Origin: an uncultured Paracoccaceae bacterium
GTDB taxonomy: Bacteria > Pseudomonadota > Alphaproteobacteria > Rhodobacterales > Rhodobacteraceae
Direction: 5' to 3'
Assembly: GCA_947503175.1 (NCBI GenBank)
Contig: CANNCO010000003.1
Coordinates: 565,501 to 629,500 of the forward strand
DNA: 64,000 bases
Shown here: positions 26,953-34,792 of the stretch, in pieces
How the letters are laid out: every line of letters starts with the position of its first letter
Position numbering within the stretch: the first letter of the stretch is position 1
Program-made: the position numbers and the translations under genes
The notes under the pieces: generated by a model
The model's input: only the letters and a program-made list of their open reading frames with translations
What the model was told of the DNA's origin: nothing
Database searches by the model: none

Positions 26953-27321
26953 TGAGACCTCCATCTGGCCTCAACTCAATGTAACAATCCGTTCCCGAAA
27001 AAACAATCAAATTCAGACACTTATCATGCTTCAGCCAAAGCTGTCTGGCGCCGTCCTACATGCGCGGGCGTGAGCAAACTCCGGAGGATCAGTGGGTTAA
27101 GAGATTCCTGCCTGACGTGTGGGTCTTCGATGGCCGCGAGATAGTTGCTCAATAGACTCATATTGGTTCGCAAACTCGGGTGGACCGACAGCGGCCTCAC
27201 CATTGGTGCTCAGAAACCCGTCGATGGGGTGGGGTAGCAGTGACAGCGAAAGGCGCCTTGGTGTTGTCCCAATCTTGTGTAGCCTTGTCTTGACTAAGCA
27301 AACGAACCGCACCCATTTTGC
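26953..27321. other. Gap upstream of the integrase, no gene seen
   Basis: These 369 bp lie between the divergent integrase and the helicase remnant. Short open frames exist on both strands but none has a convincing start signal or protein character. It should hold the promoters of both genes. It also contains one copy of a 20-bp repeat (27216-27235). Confidence 0.6.
27216..27235 (+). repeat. 20-bp direct repeat, copy 1
   Basis: This sequence starts ACCCGTCGATGGGGT and matches 30419-30438 at 19 of 20 positions in direct orientation. The two copies enclose the helicase remnant, the HNH gene and the 44-aa gene, about 3.2 kb. Confidence 0.6.
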
Positions 27322-28068
27322 ATGACCGATTTGAACAAGATCCAGATTTCAAGAAACCTGCTGGCAGGCATGTTTCTTCGCCCCTTTGGATTTCGGCGAA
27401 GCGCCATCCGCCTGACGGACACCGGAGTTCAGTTGCTTGGCGGCACGGAAAGGGAACTGGAGTTTGGCGATTTGTCAGCGCCATTGGAAGTCACGCGACG
27501 GGCCGGATTTCCATCTGAGATAGTCGACGATCCGCTCTTGGATCTCGTTCTGCCGAAGCCAGAAGAATATGACCATGCGGAAGAACGACGCTTGTTCTAT
27601 GTTGCACTTACTCGAGCTAGAAAGTCCGTCACCGTCTTAGCCGACCGACAAAGACCATCGGTATTTGCGCGAGAGCTTATCGAAAACACCGAATACGGAG
27701 CAGACGAGCTTGGTGAGGCTGGAGTGGTGGCGCACCGATGCGGCGCGTGTGGCGGGCGGATGCTTTCGCAGACGTCAAAGAAAGGAAATGTGTACTTTCA
27801 GTGTGAACACCGAAGGCTTTGCGGCGAGATGCTTCGGCCCTGCAGCGAATGCGGCAAAGACCTTCCGGTCGCGGACAAGGCTCATCCCGGTCAGCTCACG
27901 TGCAGTTGCGGAGCGATATTCCCGTTTTGTCCTGAGTGCTCCGACGGCTGGTTAGTTGAGAGAAAGGTGAAGTGGGGCCCATTTCTCGGTTGCGTGAACT
28001 TCCCCAAATGCAAGGGGAAGATGAGCTTGCCCAAAAATAAATCCAATCGATGGAACGGAGGTGGCTGA
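27322..28068 (+). pseudogene. UvrD/Rep-like helicase remnant fused to zinc ribbons
   Basis: The frame is open for 248 aa but the product cannot be a helicase. Residues 1-62 resemble the N-terminal domain of HelD/UvrD-like proteins (LAGMFLRPFGFRRSAIRLTD). Residues 63-115 jump to the end of helicase domain 2, with motif VI-like YVALTRARKSVTV at 93-105. No Walker A, DExx box or other core motif exists between them, so an in-frame internal deletion of several hundred codons is inferred. Residues 135-245 hold cysteine-rich topoisomerase-type zinc ribbons (CGACGGRM, CSECGK, CPECSDGW), probably still folded. The stop overlaps the next start region (TGAGTG), so it is coupled to the HNH gene. Confidence 0.72.
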
Positions 28069-29757
28069 GTGGCTTCCGAAGACAACCGGGTTCTTGAGAC
28101 CATCCGAAAGATGGACTCGGACGAACGCCTTGCGAAACTTGAAGCGAACATTCGGTCTCAGGACAGGCTGACACCGGAAATCGAGAAAGCGCTGAAGGCA
28201 CAATACGCAGTTGTCGGTCGCGAGATGGTAGCAACAAAGACCGGCCTCGACCTCTCGGACCTCACACCAGCAGAGGAGAAGATCGTTGCGGCGGTGGGCG
28301 AGTACGTCGGTCTTCAGAAGCGGGAAGGCAAGAATGCGACGCGGACGGTTAGCCAAATTCAGAATCGGGGCTTGATTGAGGCTGCAGAGATCTCGGTTTC
28401 GAAATCAAAGCCGACGCAGGGATTTGAAGTGTTGAACGATGCTGATCGTGCGGAGCTCTCCTACGAGCAGATTATCGTTGACCATTCGGAAGAGTTCTCG
28501 GCGCGAGCACTTTGGTATGCTCGCCGAACCCTCAACCTTCCGAACGATACGGACAGGCCTCCCGCCTCCGCTGAAACGAAGACCCAGGAGCGCACGGAAG
28601 CCTTTCTTGACTGGCTGTGGAAACGCCGAGACGAGGAAAGCGGCACCATAGAGGAATTTGCGAACGCCGAGGCGGCAGCAGCCATAGGCATGCCTGATAT
28701 GGCGCGCTTCGGGCGCGTGCATGGGAACATCCAGTCTAGGATCGATTTCGCATGCTACGCTTGCGGCTTGCCACCGTTGGGCCTGACAGCCAAGGCACCT
28801 TTCGAGAGGGCCTGGCGATCAGAAGATCCGGCTTGGGACTTTCCGATCCCGGAGATGCAAAAGGCGGCGCAGTCCTGGTCCTGGTCGGAGGAGCAGTTTG
28901 ATCTGATCCGTTCCAAAACGCGCGAGCTACCTGGAACCTCAAGCGTGTCATGGAAGAGTGAGTTCGCCGACGACGTGGATGCCGTGAAAGCTTGGGCGTT
29001 CGGCCTGAAGAAAGCAGAGCAGTCGCAGGGGGAGGAAAAGAAGCGCAATCCGCCATGGACGCGCGACGAGCTTATTCTTGCACTGGATTTCTATCTTCGA
29101 CATCGGAACGCGACACCTGACAAGTCATCTGACGCCGTCACGCAGCTTAGTCTGGACATCAACGGACTAGCCAAACGTTTGGGGCTCTCAGGTTCAGATA
29201 CGCTGAGAAACTCGAACGGCGTTTACATGAAGCTGATGAACTTCCGAAGCCACGATCCTGAGTACACTGACCTGGGCAAATCTGGCCTGACCCGGGGAAA
29301 CCGCGAAGAACGAGTGCTATGGGATCAGTTCGCCCATGATCCAGAACGGCTTGCGCACGTTGCGGAGACCATTCGTGTGGAACTTACATATGAACCTGAG
29401 CCGGGGCTTGAAGCGGATGAGCCTGAGGTTGCCGAGGCCGAGGAAGGGCGTCTTGTCACTCGGCTTCACCGGACAAGGGAGCGATCGCGGAGCATCGTCC
29501 AAAAGAAGAAGTCTTCATTTGAGAGAAAACATGGCCGCCTCTTCTGTGAGGCATGTGGGTTTGACTTCGCCAAAGCCTTTGGTTCTCGGGGACAGGGATT
29601 CATTGAGTGTCACCACACGAAACCCGTCCATTCGCTAGCTCCCGGTGAGAAAACGAGCCTGGATGACCTTGCTCTCCTTTGTGCAAATTGCCACCGAATG
29701 GTGCATGCGAAGGCGCCTTGGTTGTCGATGGAGGAGCTAAAGGCGCTTGTCACATAG
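28069..29757 (+). CDS. HNH endonuclease, McrA-like C-terminal half
   Basis: This 562-aa protein starts at a GTG immediately after the helicase remnant's stop. The C-terminal HNH/zinc nuclease has CEACGFDF, ECHHTKPVH with the catalytic histidines, and CANCHRMVHA, so both zinc knuckle halves and the metal site are present. Upstream, at about 325-345, PPWTRDELILALDFYLRH is a motif seen in McrA-like modified-DNA nucleases. The first 300 residues, rich in charged helices, are not recognised. It is likely a restriction or defence nuclease; recognition of modified DNA is inference from the motif. Confidence 0.8.
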   Translation: MASEDNRVLETIRKMDSDERLAKLEANIRSQDRLTPEIEKALKAQYAVVGREMVATKTGLDLSDLTPAEEKIVAAVGEYVGLQKREGKNATRTVSQIQNRGLIEAAEISVSKSKPTQGFEVLNDADRAELSYEQIIVDHSEEFSARALWYARRTLNLPNDTDRPPASAETKTQERTEAFLDWLWKRRDEESGTIEEFANAEAAAAIGMPDMARFGRVHGNIQSRIDFACYACGLPPLGLTAKAPFERAWRSEDPAWDFPIPEMQKAAQSWSWSEEQFDLIRSKTRELPGTSSVSWKSEFADDVDAVKAWAFGLKKAEQSQGEEKKRNPPWTRDELILALDFYLRHRNATPDKSSDAVTQLSLDINGLAKRLGLSGSDTLRNSNGVYMKLMNFRSHDPEYTDLGKSGLTRGNREERVLWDQFAHDPERLAHVAETIRVELTYEPEPGLEADEPEVAEAEEGRLVTRLHRTRERSRSIVQKKKSSFERKHGRLFCEACGFDFAKAFGSRGQGFIECHHTKPVHSLAPGEKTSLDDLALLCANCHRMVHAKAPWLSMEELKALVT

Positions 29758-30035
29758 CCCAAGCCGGGTAGATAGGTGGAATCGCATTCGCTCCATAGCT
29801 CGGCTTACCATCTCAGGTGATCTACCGAGACCTCGCTACACCCCGCTACGGGTAATCATTGACAGCAGAATGCCGTTGGTGGGTTTGGGTGAGCTCGGCG
29901 TGCCCGCCCTGGCGCATTGGGACTCGACTCAGCATCTGCAGGACGGATACCATATCTTCCGTGGAATCATCTCCCTACCGCAAGCCCTAGCCTGAAACGT
30001 GGCGGGCAACGGCCCGGGAAAGGAGGTGAAAGCCT

Positions 30036-30170
30036 ATGGCTAAGTCCACTTATAAGATCGGGCGTAGTGCGGTTACTGGCCGCTTTACTCCGGTCGCGAA
30101 AGCTCAGCGCATGCGCAAGACGCATGTCGTTGAGACTATGAAAAAGCCGAAAGCTCGTAAGAGCAAGTAA
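30036..30170 (+). CDS. 44-aa basic small protein with a maximal ribosome-binding site
   Basis: The product starts MAKSTYKIGRSAVTGRF and ends in a lysine/arginine-rich tail; net charge is strongly positive. The start is preceded by AAAGGAGGTGA at 30019-30029, an almost full complement of the 16S 3' end, 6 nt from the ATG. A rho-independent terminator follows 4 nt after the stop, so this is a compact, probably highly translated unit. Similar short proteins with a T/S-IGRSAVTG-F pattern occur across proteobacteria, often in mobile DNA, and are sometimes misnamed as transporters. Function is unknown; nucleic-acid binding or an antitoxin-like role are only possibilities. Confidence 0.8.
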   Translation: MAKSTYKIGRSAVTGRFTPVAKAQRMRKTHVVETMKKPKARKSK

Positions 30171-30174
30171 GCTT

Positions 30175-30214
30175 CAGGGCGGTTCATTCTTGACGGGGTG
30201 GGCCGCCCTGTTTT
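30175..30214 (+). terminator. Rho-independent terminator of the 44-aa gene
   Basis: An 8-bp perfect stem, CAGGGCGG at 30175-30182 with CCGCCCTG at 30203-30210, has a 20-nt loop and is followed by TTTTCG. Confidence 0.75.
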
Positions 30215-30694
30215 CGTATAATGGCACTTTCGTCCAGCCGATTCAATGTTTCTTTTCAGAGACTTAAGTGGCAGGAAAGTTGGATTCTTTCAAAGGCTTA
30301 GCCAACACTAGGCTCGAAGCTGCTTCGGGAACGCGGACACTCGCAGTCGCGCAGTAGGCATAATAATTGCTCACGATCGGCCTTGGACCGAGGAGGCTGA
30401 CACCTTGCGTCGCGATAGACCCGTCGATGGGGTAGGGTGCCCAGTCTTGCAGTTTGTCGAGGCTGTCGGCGCCACGGCTCCAAATTCAACACAAGGGCGC
30501 TTATCCGGCCCGGTGTACCTCACTCGAGGTACTCCCAACTTTGGAGGCCCTCAGTAATTTGGCTGCTGGCGGAGCACTAGATTGATCCAGTCCCCGAGGA
30601 AGACTGGCAAAGTAATTGGTCCCTAAAAAGGGTCGACGCTCAAGGGCCGGGTTGGCAACTTGCAGACTCAAGTCATCGTCGCGAGCTCCCAGAC
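30215..30694. other. 480-bp stretch with no gene seen
   Basis: Short open frames are present but none has a good start signal. It contains the second copy of the 20-bp repeat (30419-30438). It may be degraded coding DNA from an older insertion, but no recognisable protein fragment was found. Confidence 0.5.
30419..30438 (+). repeat. 20-bp direct repeat, copy 2
   Basis: This copy differs from 27216-27235 at one position (A instead of G, five bases from the end). Flanking bases do not match between the two copies, so the repeat is short and discrete. Confidence 0.6.
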
Positions 30695-30913
30695 TCAATC
30701 GTTCTGCCGCATTCTGAGTGCACGAATGATATAGGCGGTTGCAAAAAATGCGCCGGCTAGACCGAGAGGGGAGAGGTAAACGATTGCTGCTTGAGCAATG
30801 GTGGAGCCACCGAAGGGCAGTCCCGAAAGCCCTAGCGCTTCTGCCACGGTAAGCAAGGTCACGACAGCCGTCGAAAGGCCGAGACAACCAAAGATGACGT
30901 GCGGTTCGGACAT
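30695..30913 (-). CDS. Small membrane protein with two hydrophobic segments
   Basis: The product is 72 aa from the ATG at 30913, chosen because GGGGAG lies 6 nt upstream; the longer in-frame start at 30940 would include that site. Hydrophobic segments are at residues 5-25 (FGCLGLSTAVVTLLTVA) and about 38-60 (AAIVYLSPLGLAGAFFATAY), followed by a basic tail (IRALRMRQND). Two-helix proteins of this size in defence islands are often effectors or holin-like, but no family is recognised. Confidence 0.55.
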   Translation of the reverse strand: MSEPHVIFGCLGLSTAVVTLLTVAEALGLSGLPFGGSTIAQAAIVYLSPLGLAGAFFATAYIIRALRMRQND

Positions 30914-31162
30914 TGTTTCTCCCCAGTTGGCGCGAAGCAAGAGTTACACGGTTGAGCAGCTATAGTCAACATAGTTAAGCAATTTAAAGCAACCGAGCTA
31001 TCATCTAGGTCTAGGAAGGTCTTGCTTAAAATTCCTATATTTTGATAAATCATCAATATATTGTAGCCGGATCTATGCCGGGACTTGCGTTCCTTTGTTG
31101 AATTTGGTATCTGAAGTTCAGAGCAGAGTTAGTCAAGCAATAATGAATAAGAAAGCACACCA

Positions 31163-31690
31163 ATGAGCAGCAGCATCCAGTTTCCGGAGTTGGGTGAAAT
31201 ACTTGTTCTGACGGGATTAAGCATTAATCGTTTGAGCAAGATTACCGGGGTGTCGCGAAACACCCTCACCGCAATGCGAGATCATCAGAAGGTTAGTGTG
31301 AACTCTGTCACGAAGCTGCTCAATAGCGTGGAAAAGCAACTGGATTTTGACGTTCGCGATCTAAGAGCGATTTTGCAACGCAAGATGGCGCCGCAAAAGA
31401 ACAATAAACTGGTTGCTAACGGGGGGCCAACTCTGGCGGTGGACAACTCCGGCGGGATGAGCTCCGTTAGGCGCACTTCTCGGAAGATTGCGGCTGATCT
31501 ATTGGATCGAATAAGAATTTGCGCAGAATTGGCATCTGAGTTGGCAGATGCCGCGTGTGCCGGCGATCGAAACGTAAGCAAAGACGACCCCCGACAAATT
31601 TCGAGGTTTCATAAACGTCTCAACGCGGACCTCGACGAAGTCTATCTTCAGTTTCAGAGCATGTTTCCGCCTGCGTCCGACGAAAAGTAA
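31163..31690 (+). CDS. Possible helix-turn-helix regulator, unknown family
   Basis: In this 175-aa protein, residues 10-48 resemble a Cro/CI-type helix-turn-helix (ILVLTGLSINRLSKITGVSR, then NTLTAMRDHQKV). The C-terminal half is charged and helical (KIAADLLDRIRICAELASEL, FHKRLNADLDEVYLQF) and may mediate dimerisation. The preceding 250 bp and the gene start are visibly AT-richer than the neighbouring DNA, which suggests recent transfer. No operon partner is adjacent. A repressor role for the island is plausible but unproven. Confidence 0.6.
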   Translation: MSSSIQFPELGEILVLTGLSINRLSKITGVSRNTLTAMRDHQKVSVNSVTKLLNSVEKQLDFDVRDLRAILQRKMAPQKNNKLVANGGPTLAVDNSGGMSSVRRTSRKIAADLLDRIRICAELASELADAACAGDRNVSKDDPRQISRFHKRLNADLDEVYLQFQSMFPPASDEK

Positions 31691-32349
31691 CAGAGTTTGC
31701 CGTGTGCGTGGCTATCCATTTTCGGCCAATAGGCGGCGCCAATACACAGACTGCCCAAAGCTCGATTTCTGCTCTGGCCCGCCGGGTCTCACAATCTGTC
31801 AAAATTTCACGCAGATTAAGCCATTTACCATAATGGACCCTATGCGCGCGGCAGTATTCTGGGTTCATGCGGGCGTTCTACAATTCGGGTGGTGATGTCC
31901 GCTTCGTGGAGTTTGCTTCCTAAAGCAAATGTAGCAAAACCCGCCTCCTCGGCACTGCAGAATTGTTAGTCTGTTACGGCGGCGCGATACGCGGCTTGCT
32001 CGTCGCCGCCGACCGTGAACCAGGTTGAATCTTGCACGGAAGCTTCAGGCTATTCCTTCACAAAGTAAAGCTTCGGATCCCTCTCAGATTCCCTCTGTTG
32101 GCCCAGCGACAGCCGCCATTTGGCAAACCCAGGAGCTAAATGTTGAGGTCGAGGCGATGAGCAAAGAGTCGACTTGCCCATGCCGTCCCCTCGGACGAGC
32201 GCCGTGGCAGGAGTCTGCGCAACGACAAATCGCGATTGTCCGCCACAGAAATCTCTTGAAGCAGGCCCTTAGTCACGCGATGTTTACTCAAGGCAATGGT
32301 CGGCCAGTGATTGCGACCACCGAGAATTTGATGCGGAGGGAATAGTCTC
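31691..32349. other. 659-bp stretch without a supported gene
   Basis: The longest open frame (32025-32345 +) has no recognised motif and no good ribosome-binding site. The region probably holds the promoter for the trypco2-trypsin pair in its last 100 bp. Nothing else was identified. Confidence 0.5.
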
Positions 32350-32916
32350 ATGCTGCGTTTTGCCGTGGTTCTGGCCGTGTTCAGTATTGCCGGATCGGCC
32401 TTGGCCCAAGATCCGCCTCGCGGAGAGATATCGCTGTCCTCAATGATCGATGCGGTCCAGGGCGCCCTACTTGACGCTCAGAAATCCCTTGAGGAGGACC
32501 AAATGCTGCCGCTCAGCGAGGTCGAGCTGGTCCTGAATACGATCAATACAAGTGAAGTGTCGGGACGTACTGGATTCTGGATTTTCCGGGCAGATGCCGC
32601 TTACTCCTCTGCCGTGACCTCCCGGGTGGAAATGACATTAACGCCGCCCCCGGCCTCGGCGGATGACTCTCGTTCGCCCGCCTCCCAAATCCGCGAGGCT
32701 CTTGGGGATGCGATCTTCGCCGGGGCAGCCGCGCGCTCCGCAGCAATCAACGGCTCTCCGCCTCTTGATGCGAAGAGCTTTTTGATCAATCTGGAGTTCG
32801 CGGTTGTGTCCGATGGTGAGGCTGGTGTCGCCCTCGCATACCCGCCGTTCTCCGCCGAGATCAGCGCTGGACTTTCGGAGAACCAACTGCAGAAAATCGT
32901 TATGAAGTTCGAGTAG
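32350..32916 (+). CDS. Exported protein with trypsin-co-occurring domain 2 (trypco2)
   Basis: This 188-aa protein has a signal peptide at residues 1-19 (FAVVLAVFSIAGSALA, then QDPP), so it is probably periplasmic. Residues 26-101 match the trypco2 pattern: ISLSSMIDAVQGALLDAQ helix, PLSEVELVL strand, GRTGFWIF strand, then SRVEMTLTPPP. After a linker, residues 140-188 (SFLINLEFAVVSDGEAG onward) may be a second degenerate copy of the same fold. Trypco2 proteins are found next to trypsin-like proteases in bacterial conflict systems. Its stop lies 5 bp before the protease gene, so the two are surely co-transcribed. Domain assignment is from memory of the consensus. Confidence 0.72.
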   Translation: MLRFAVVLAVFSIAGSALAQDPPRGEISLSSMIDAVQGALLDAQKSLEEDQMLPLSEVELVLNTINTSEVSGRTGFWIFRADAAYSSAVTSRVEMTLTPPPASADDSRSPASQIREALGDAIFAGAAARSAAINGSPPLDAKSFLINLEFAVVSDGEAGVALAYPPFSAEISAGLSENQLQKIVMKFE

Positions 32917-32921
32917 AGTCT

Positions 32922-34661
32922 ATGGTGCGACCTCGACTAAAGCACTTGATGTTCGCCGGAACGATCTGGGCCATGGCCTTCCCGTCCCAGGCCAACGTAC
33001 TATGCGATGCGCGACACTATCAGACACGCTTCTATGATGATGATCTGAAACGCTATGCGCTGGCCCATGTCTACCCGCACGACCAGGAGGCGCCCTATAC
33101 CGGCAACGCCTTCGTTGTCGACATCGCGCACGGCCTTGTTCTGACGGCGTTTCATGTCGTTAAGGACGCTGTGGGCGACCTACCTCGCGAGGGGGACGAA
33201 GTGGACCTCTACTTTCCAGGATTGCTCAACGGGGAGACCGGAACAGTGGCAACCGCCCTGGTCTTGGAGCGCTTGCAACTAGAGCACGGGAACGACCGCC
33301 AAACCGTAGAGGATGATGTCGCACGTGACCTCGCACTCCTGAGAATCGAAGGGGACATTCCGGATGGGCTTCAGAGCTTTCGGCTGGGCTTCGAAGCTGA
33401 ACAGTTCGCAGAAACGAAGGTCCTGTCATATTTCGGTGGCGTGAGCGACGCGCACGAATTTGACGTAATGGTGCAGCGTGCACAAATCAGTCGGGACCGC
33501 TTTGCCAAATGCCGTTTGCAGTACTTCAATGACGTTGGGGCCGGGGATTCGGGTGGACCTGTGGTCGAAGCGTACAACGCGCGGGCGATCGGCATGGTGC
33601 TCAGCAGCCGCACCGAGGGCGACAGGGTTGTGGGTGAGGTACTTCCGTTTCATTGCACCAGCGAAATCCTCAGTGCCTGGATGTCGGAGCATCTGGAGCT
33701 TGAGTTAAAACAGACTCTCGAAGCACTCTTCGCTATGGACGAGCAGGCGCGCTCCGATTTCTTAAGAGACGCCCAGACCGATGAGAAGGTATCAAATCTC
33801 AAACTGATGGCCATGATGACCGTTCTGGCCGACTCCACGTTGCTGCCCGATCTCGACGAAGCATCGGTCAAGAGGTGGATTGAAGCGACCTTCTCTTGTC
33901 CGGTCTGGCCTGCGGTCACAGGCCGTCAGCTCGGTGCAATTGCGCTAGTGCCAAATCTGACCAGGCGCATGACGGGCGAAATCTCCCTTCGCGGTGCGGC
34001 GGATACCCGCTTTGCCAATGCGATCCGAACAGAGGACGGCCCGCAAAAGGCCGCACTTTTGCAAGAGGCCGTGGTCTTCTACCGGGCCGCAGCCCTGGAA
34101 CAACGGCAACAGGTGGAATTTGCGGTCATGGGCACATCGGATGTTGGCGAAGAGGTCGGCCGGGTTGCACCTGTCACGTTCAAGGGTCTTGCCGATTCCC
34201 TTTACGCCCTAGCGGGCCAGACCGATGAAGCCACTGCAAGCGAACTCTTGCAGGAGAGTGCGACAGCCGCTCTGATCTCGGCCGCTCTGGGCCAGGAGCG
34301 AGTGCCCGAGGTTTCAGCTCAGGCGCTTACGACCTATGCAAGCGTGGCCTCCCTGCTGGACCAGCATGAGTCCTCCGCACAAGCCTGGGCGACAGCTTGG
34401 GCAAATGGCGCCCAGAATGAATGGGTGGCGCAGAGCTATGATTTTGAGGTGAGCAAGAGGGACGACTATTTCAACAGTTCAGCAAACCAGAACTATGTGC
34501 CCATTGACGAGGCCTCGAACGCTTTAGCCGGGGATTTCGCTCGACAATTGCTGGCGGAGTCCCGTCCCGAATGGCTCGGTCATCAGACAGGGCTGATTGA
34601 GCTGGACGGCCGAATCCGTCTGGAGGCTTTTCCGGGTATCGAAGCCGGCGGGCGGTTCTAG
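32922..34661 (+). CDS. Exported trypsin-like serine protease, partner of trypco2
   Basis: This 579-aa protein has an N-terminal signal segment (residues 8-24, LMFAGTIWAMAFPSQA). The S1 protease domain spans about 45-260 with a complete triad: His78 (LTAFHVV), Asp136 (ARDLALLRI) and Ser210 (GAGDSGGPVV). Cysteines at 28, 197 and near 244 could form disulfides in the periplasm. Residues 260-579 are helical and acidic, possibly a TPR-like or regulatory region (ALAGQTDEATASELLQESAT). In known conflict systems the protease is thought to be switched on by a sensor partner and to cleave cell targets. Here both partners carry export signals, which is unusual. Confidence 0.82.
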   Translation: MVRPRLKHLMFAGTIWAMAFPSQANVLCDARHYQTRFYDDDLKRYALAHVYPHDQEAPYTGNAFVVDIAHGLVLTAFHVVKDAVGDLPREGDEVDLYFPGLLNGETGTVATALVLERLQLEHGNDRQTVEDDVARDLALLRIEGDIPDGLQSFRLGFEAEQFAETKVLSYFGGVSDAHEFDVMVQRAQISRDRFAKCRLQYFNDVGAGDSGGPVVEAYNARAIGMVLSSRTEGDRVVGEVLPFHCTSEILSAWMSEHLELELKQTLEALFAMDEQARSDFLRDAQTDEKVSNLKLMAMMTVLADSTLLPDLDEASVKRWIEATFSCPVWPAVTGRQLGAIALVPNLTRRMTGEISLRGAADTRFANAIRTEDGPQKAALLQEAVVFYRAAALEQRQQVEFAVMGTSDVGEEVGRVAPVTFKGLADSLYALAGQTDEATASELLQESATAALISAALGQERVPEVSAQALTTYASVASLLDQHESSAQAWATAWANGAQNEWVAQSYDFEVSKRDDYFNSSANQNYVPIDEASNALAGDFARQLLAESRPEWLGHQTGLIELDGRIRLEAFPGIEAGGRF

Positions 34662-34792
34662 GCAGCGCCTGAAGGACCTTTTTGTGAAGAGGTCAAGTGG
34701 GTTCGCGTGCAGGTTCCTTGTTCAACGAAAAAGGATCTCTGGTTCTAGGACACTGAATATGCTTGGAAACGACGTCTATTAGCGTACTTGGC

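Noticed and set aside
29747-29995. 82-aa open frame after the HNH gene
   Set aside because: It overlaps the HNH stop, has no start signal and no recognisable motif.
32025-32345. 106-aa open frame upstream of the trypco2 gene
   Set aside because: No ribosome-binding site and no domain or composition that supports a gene.
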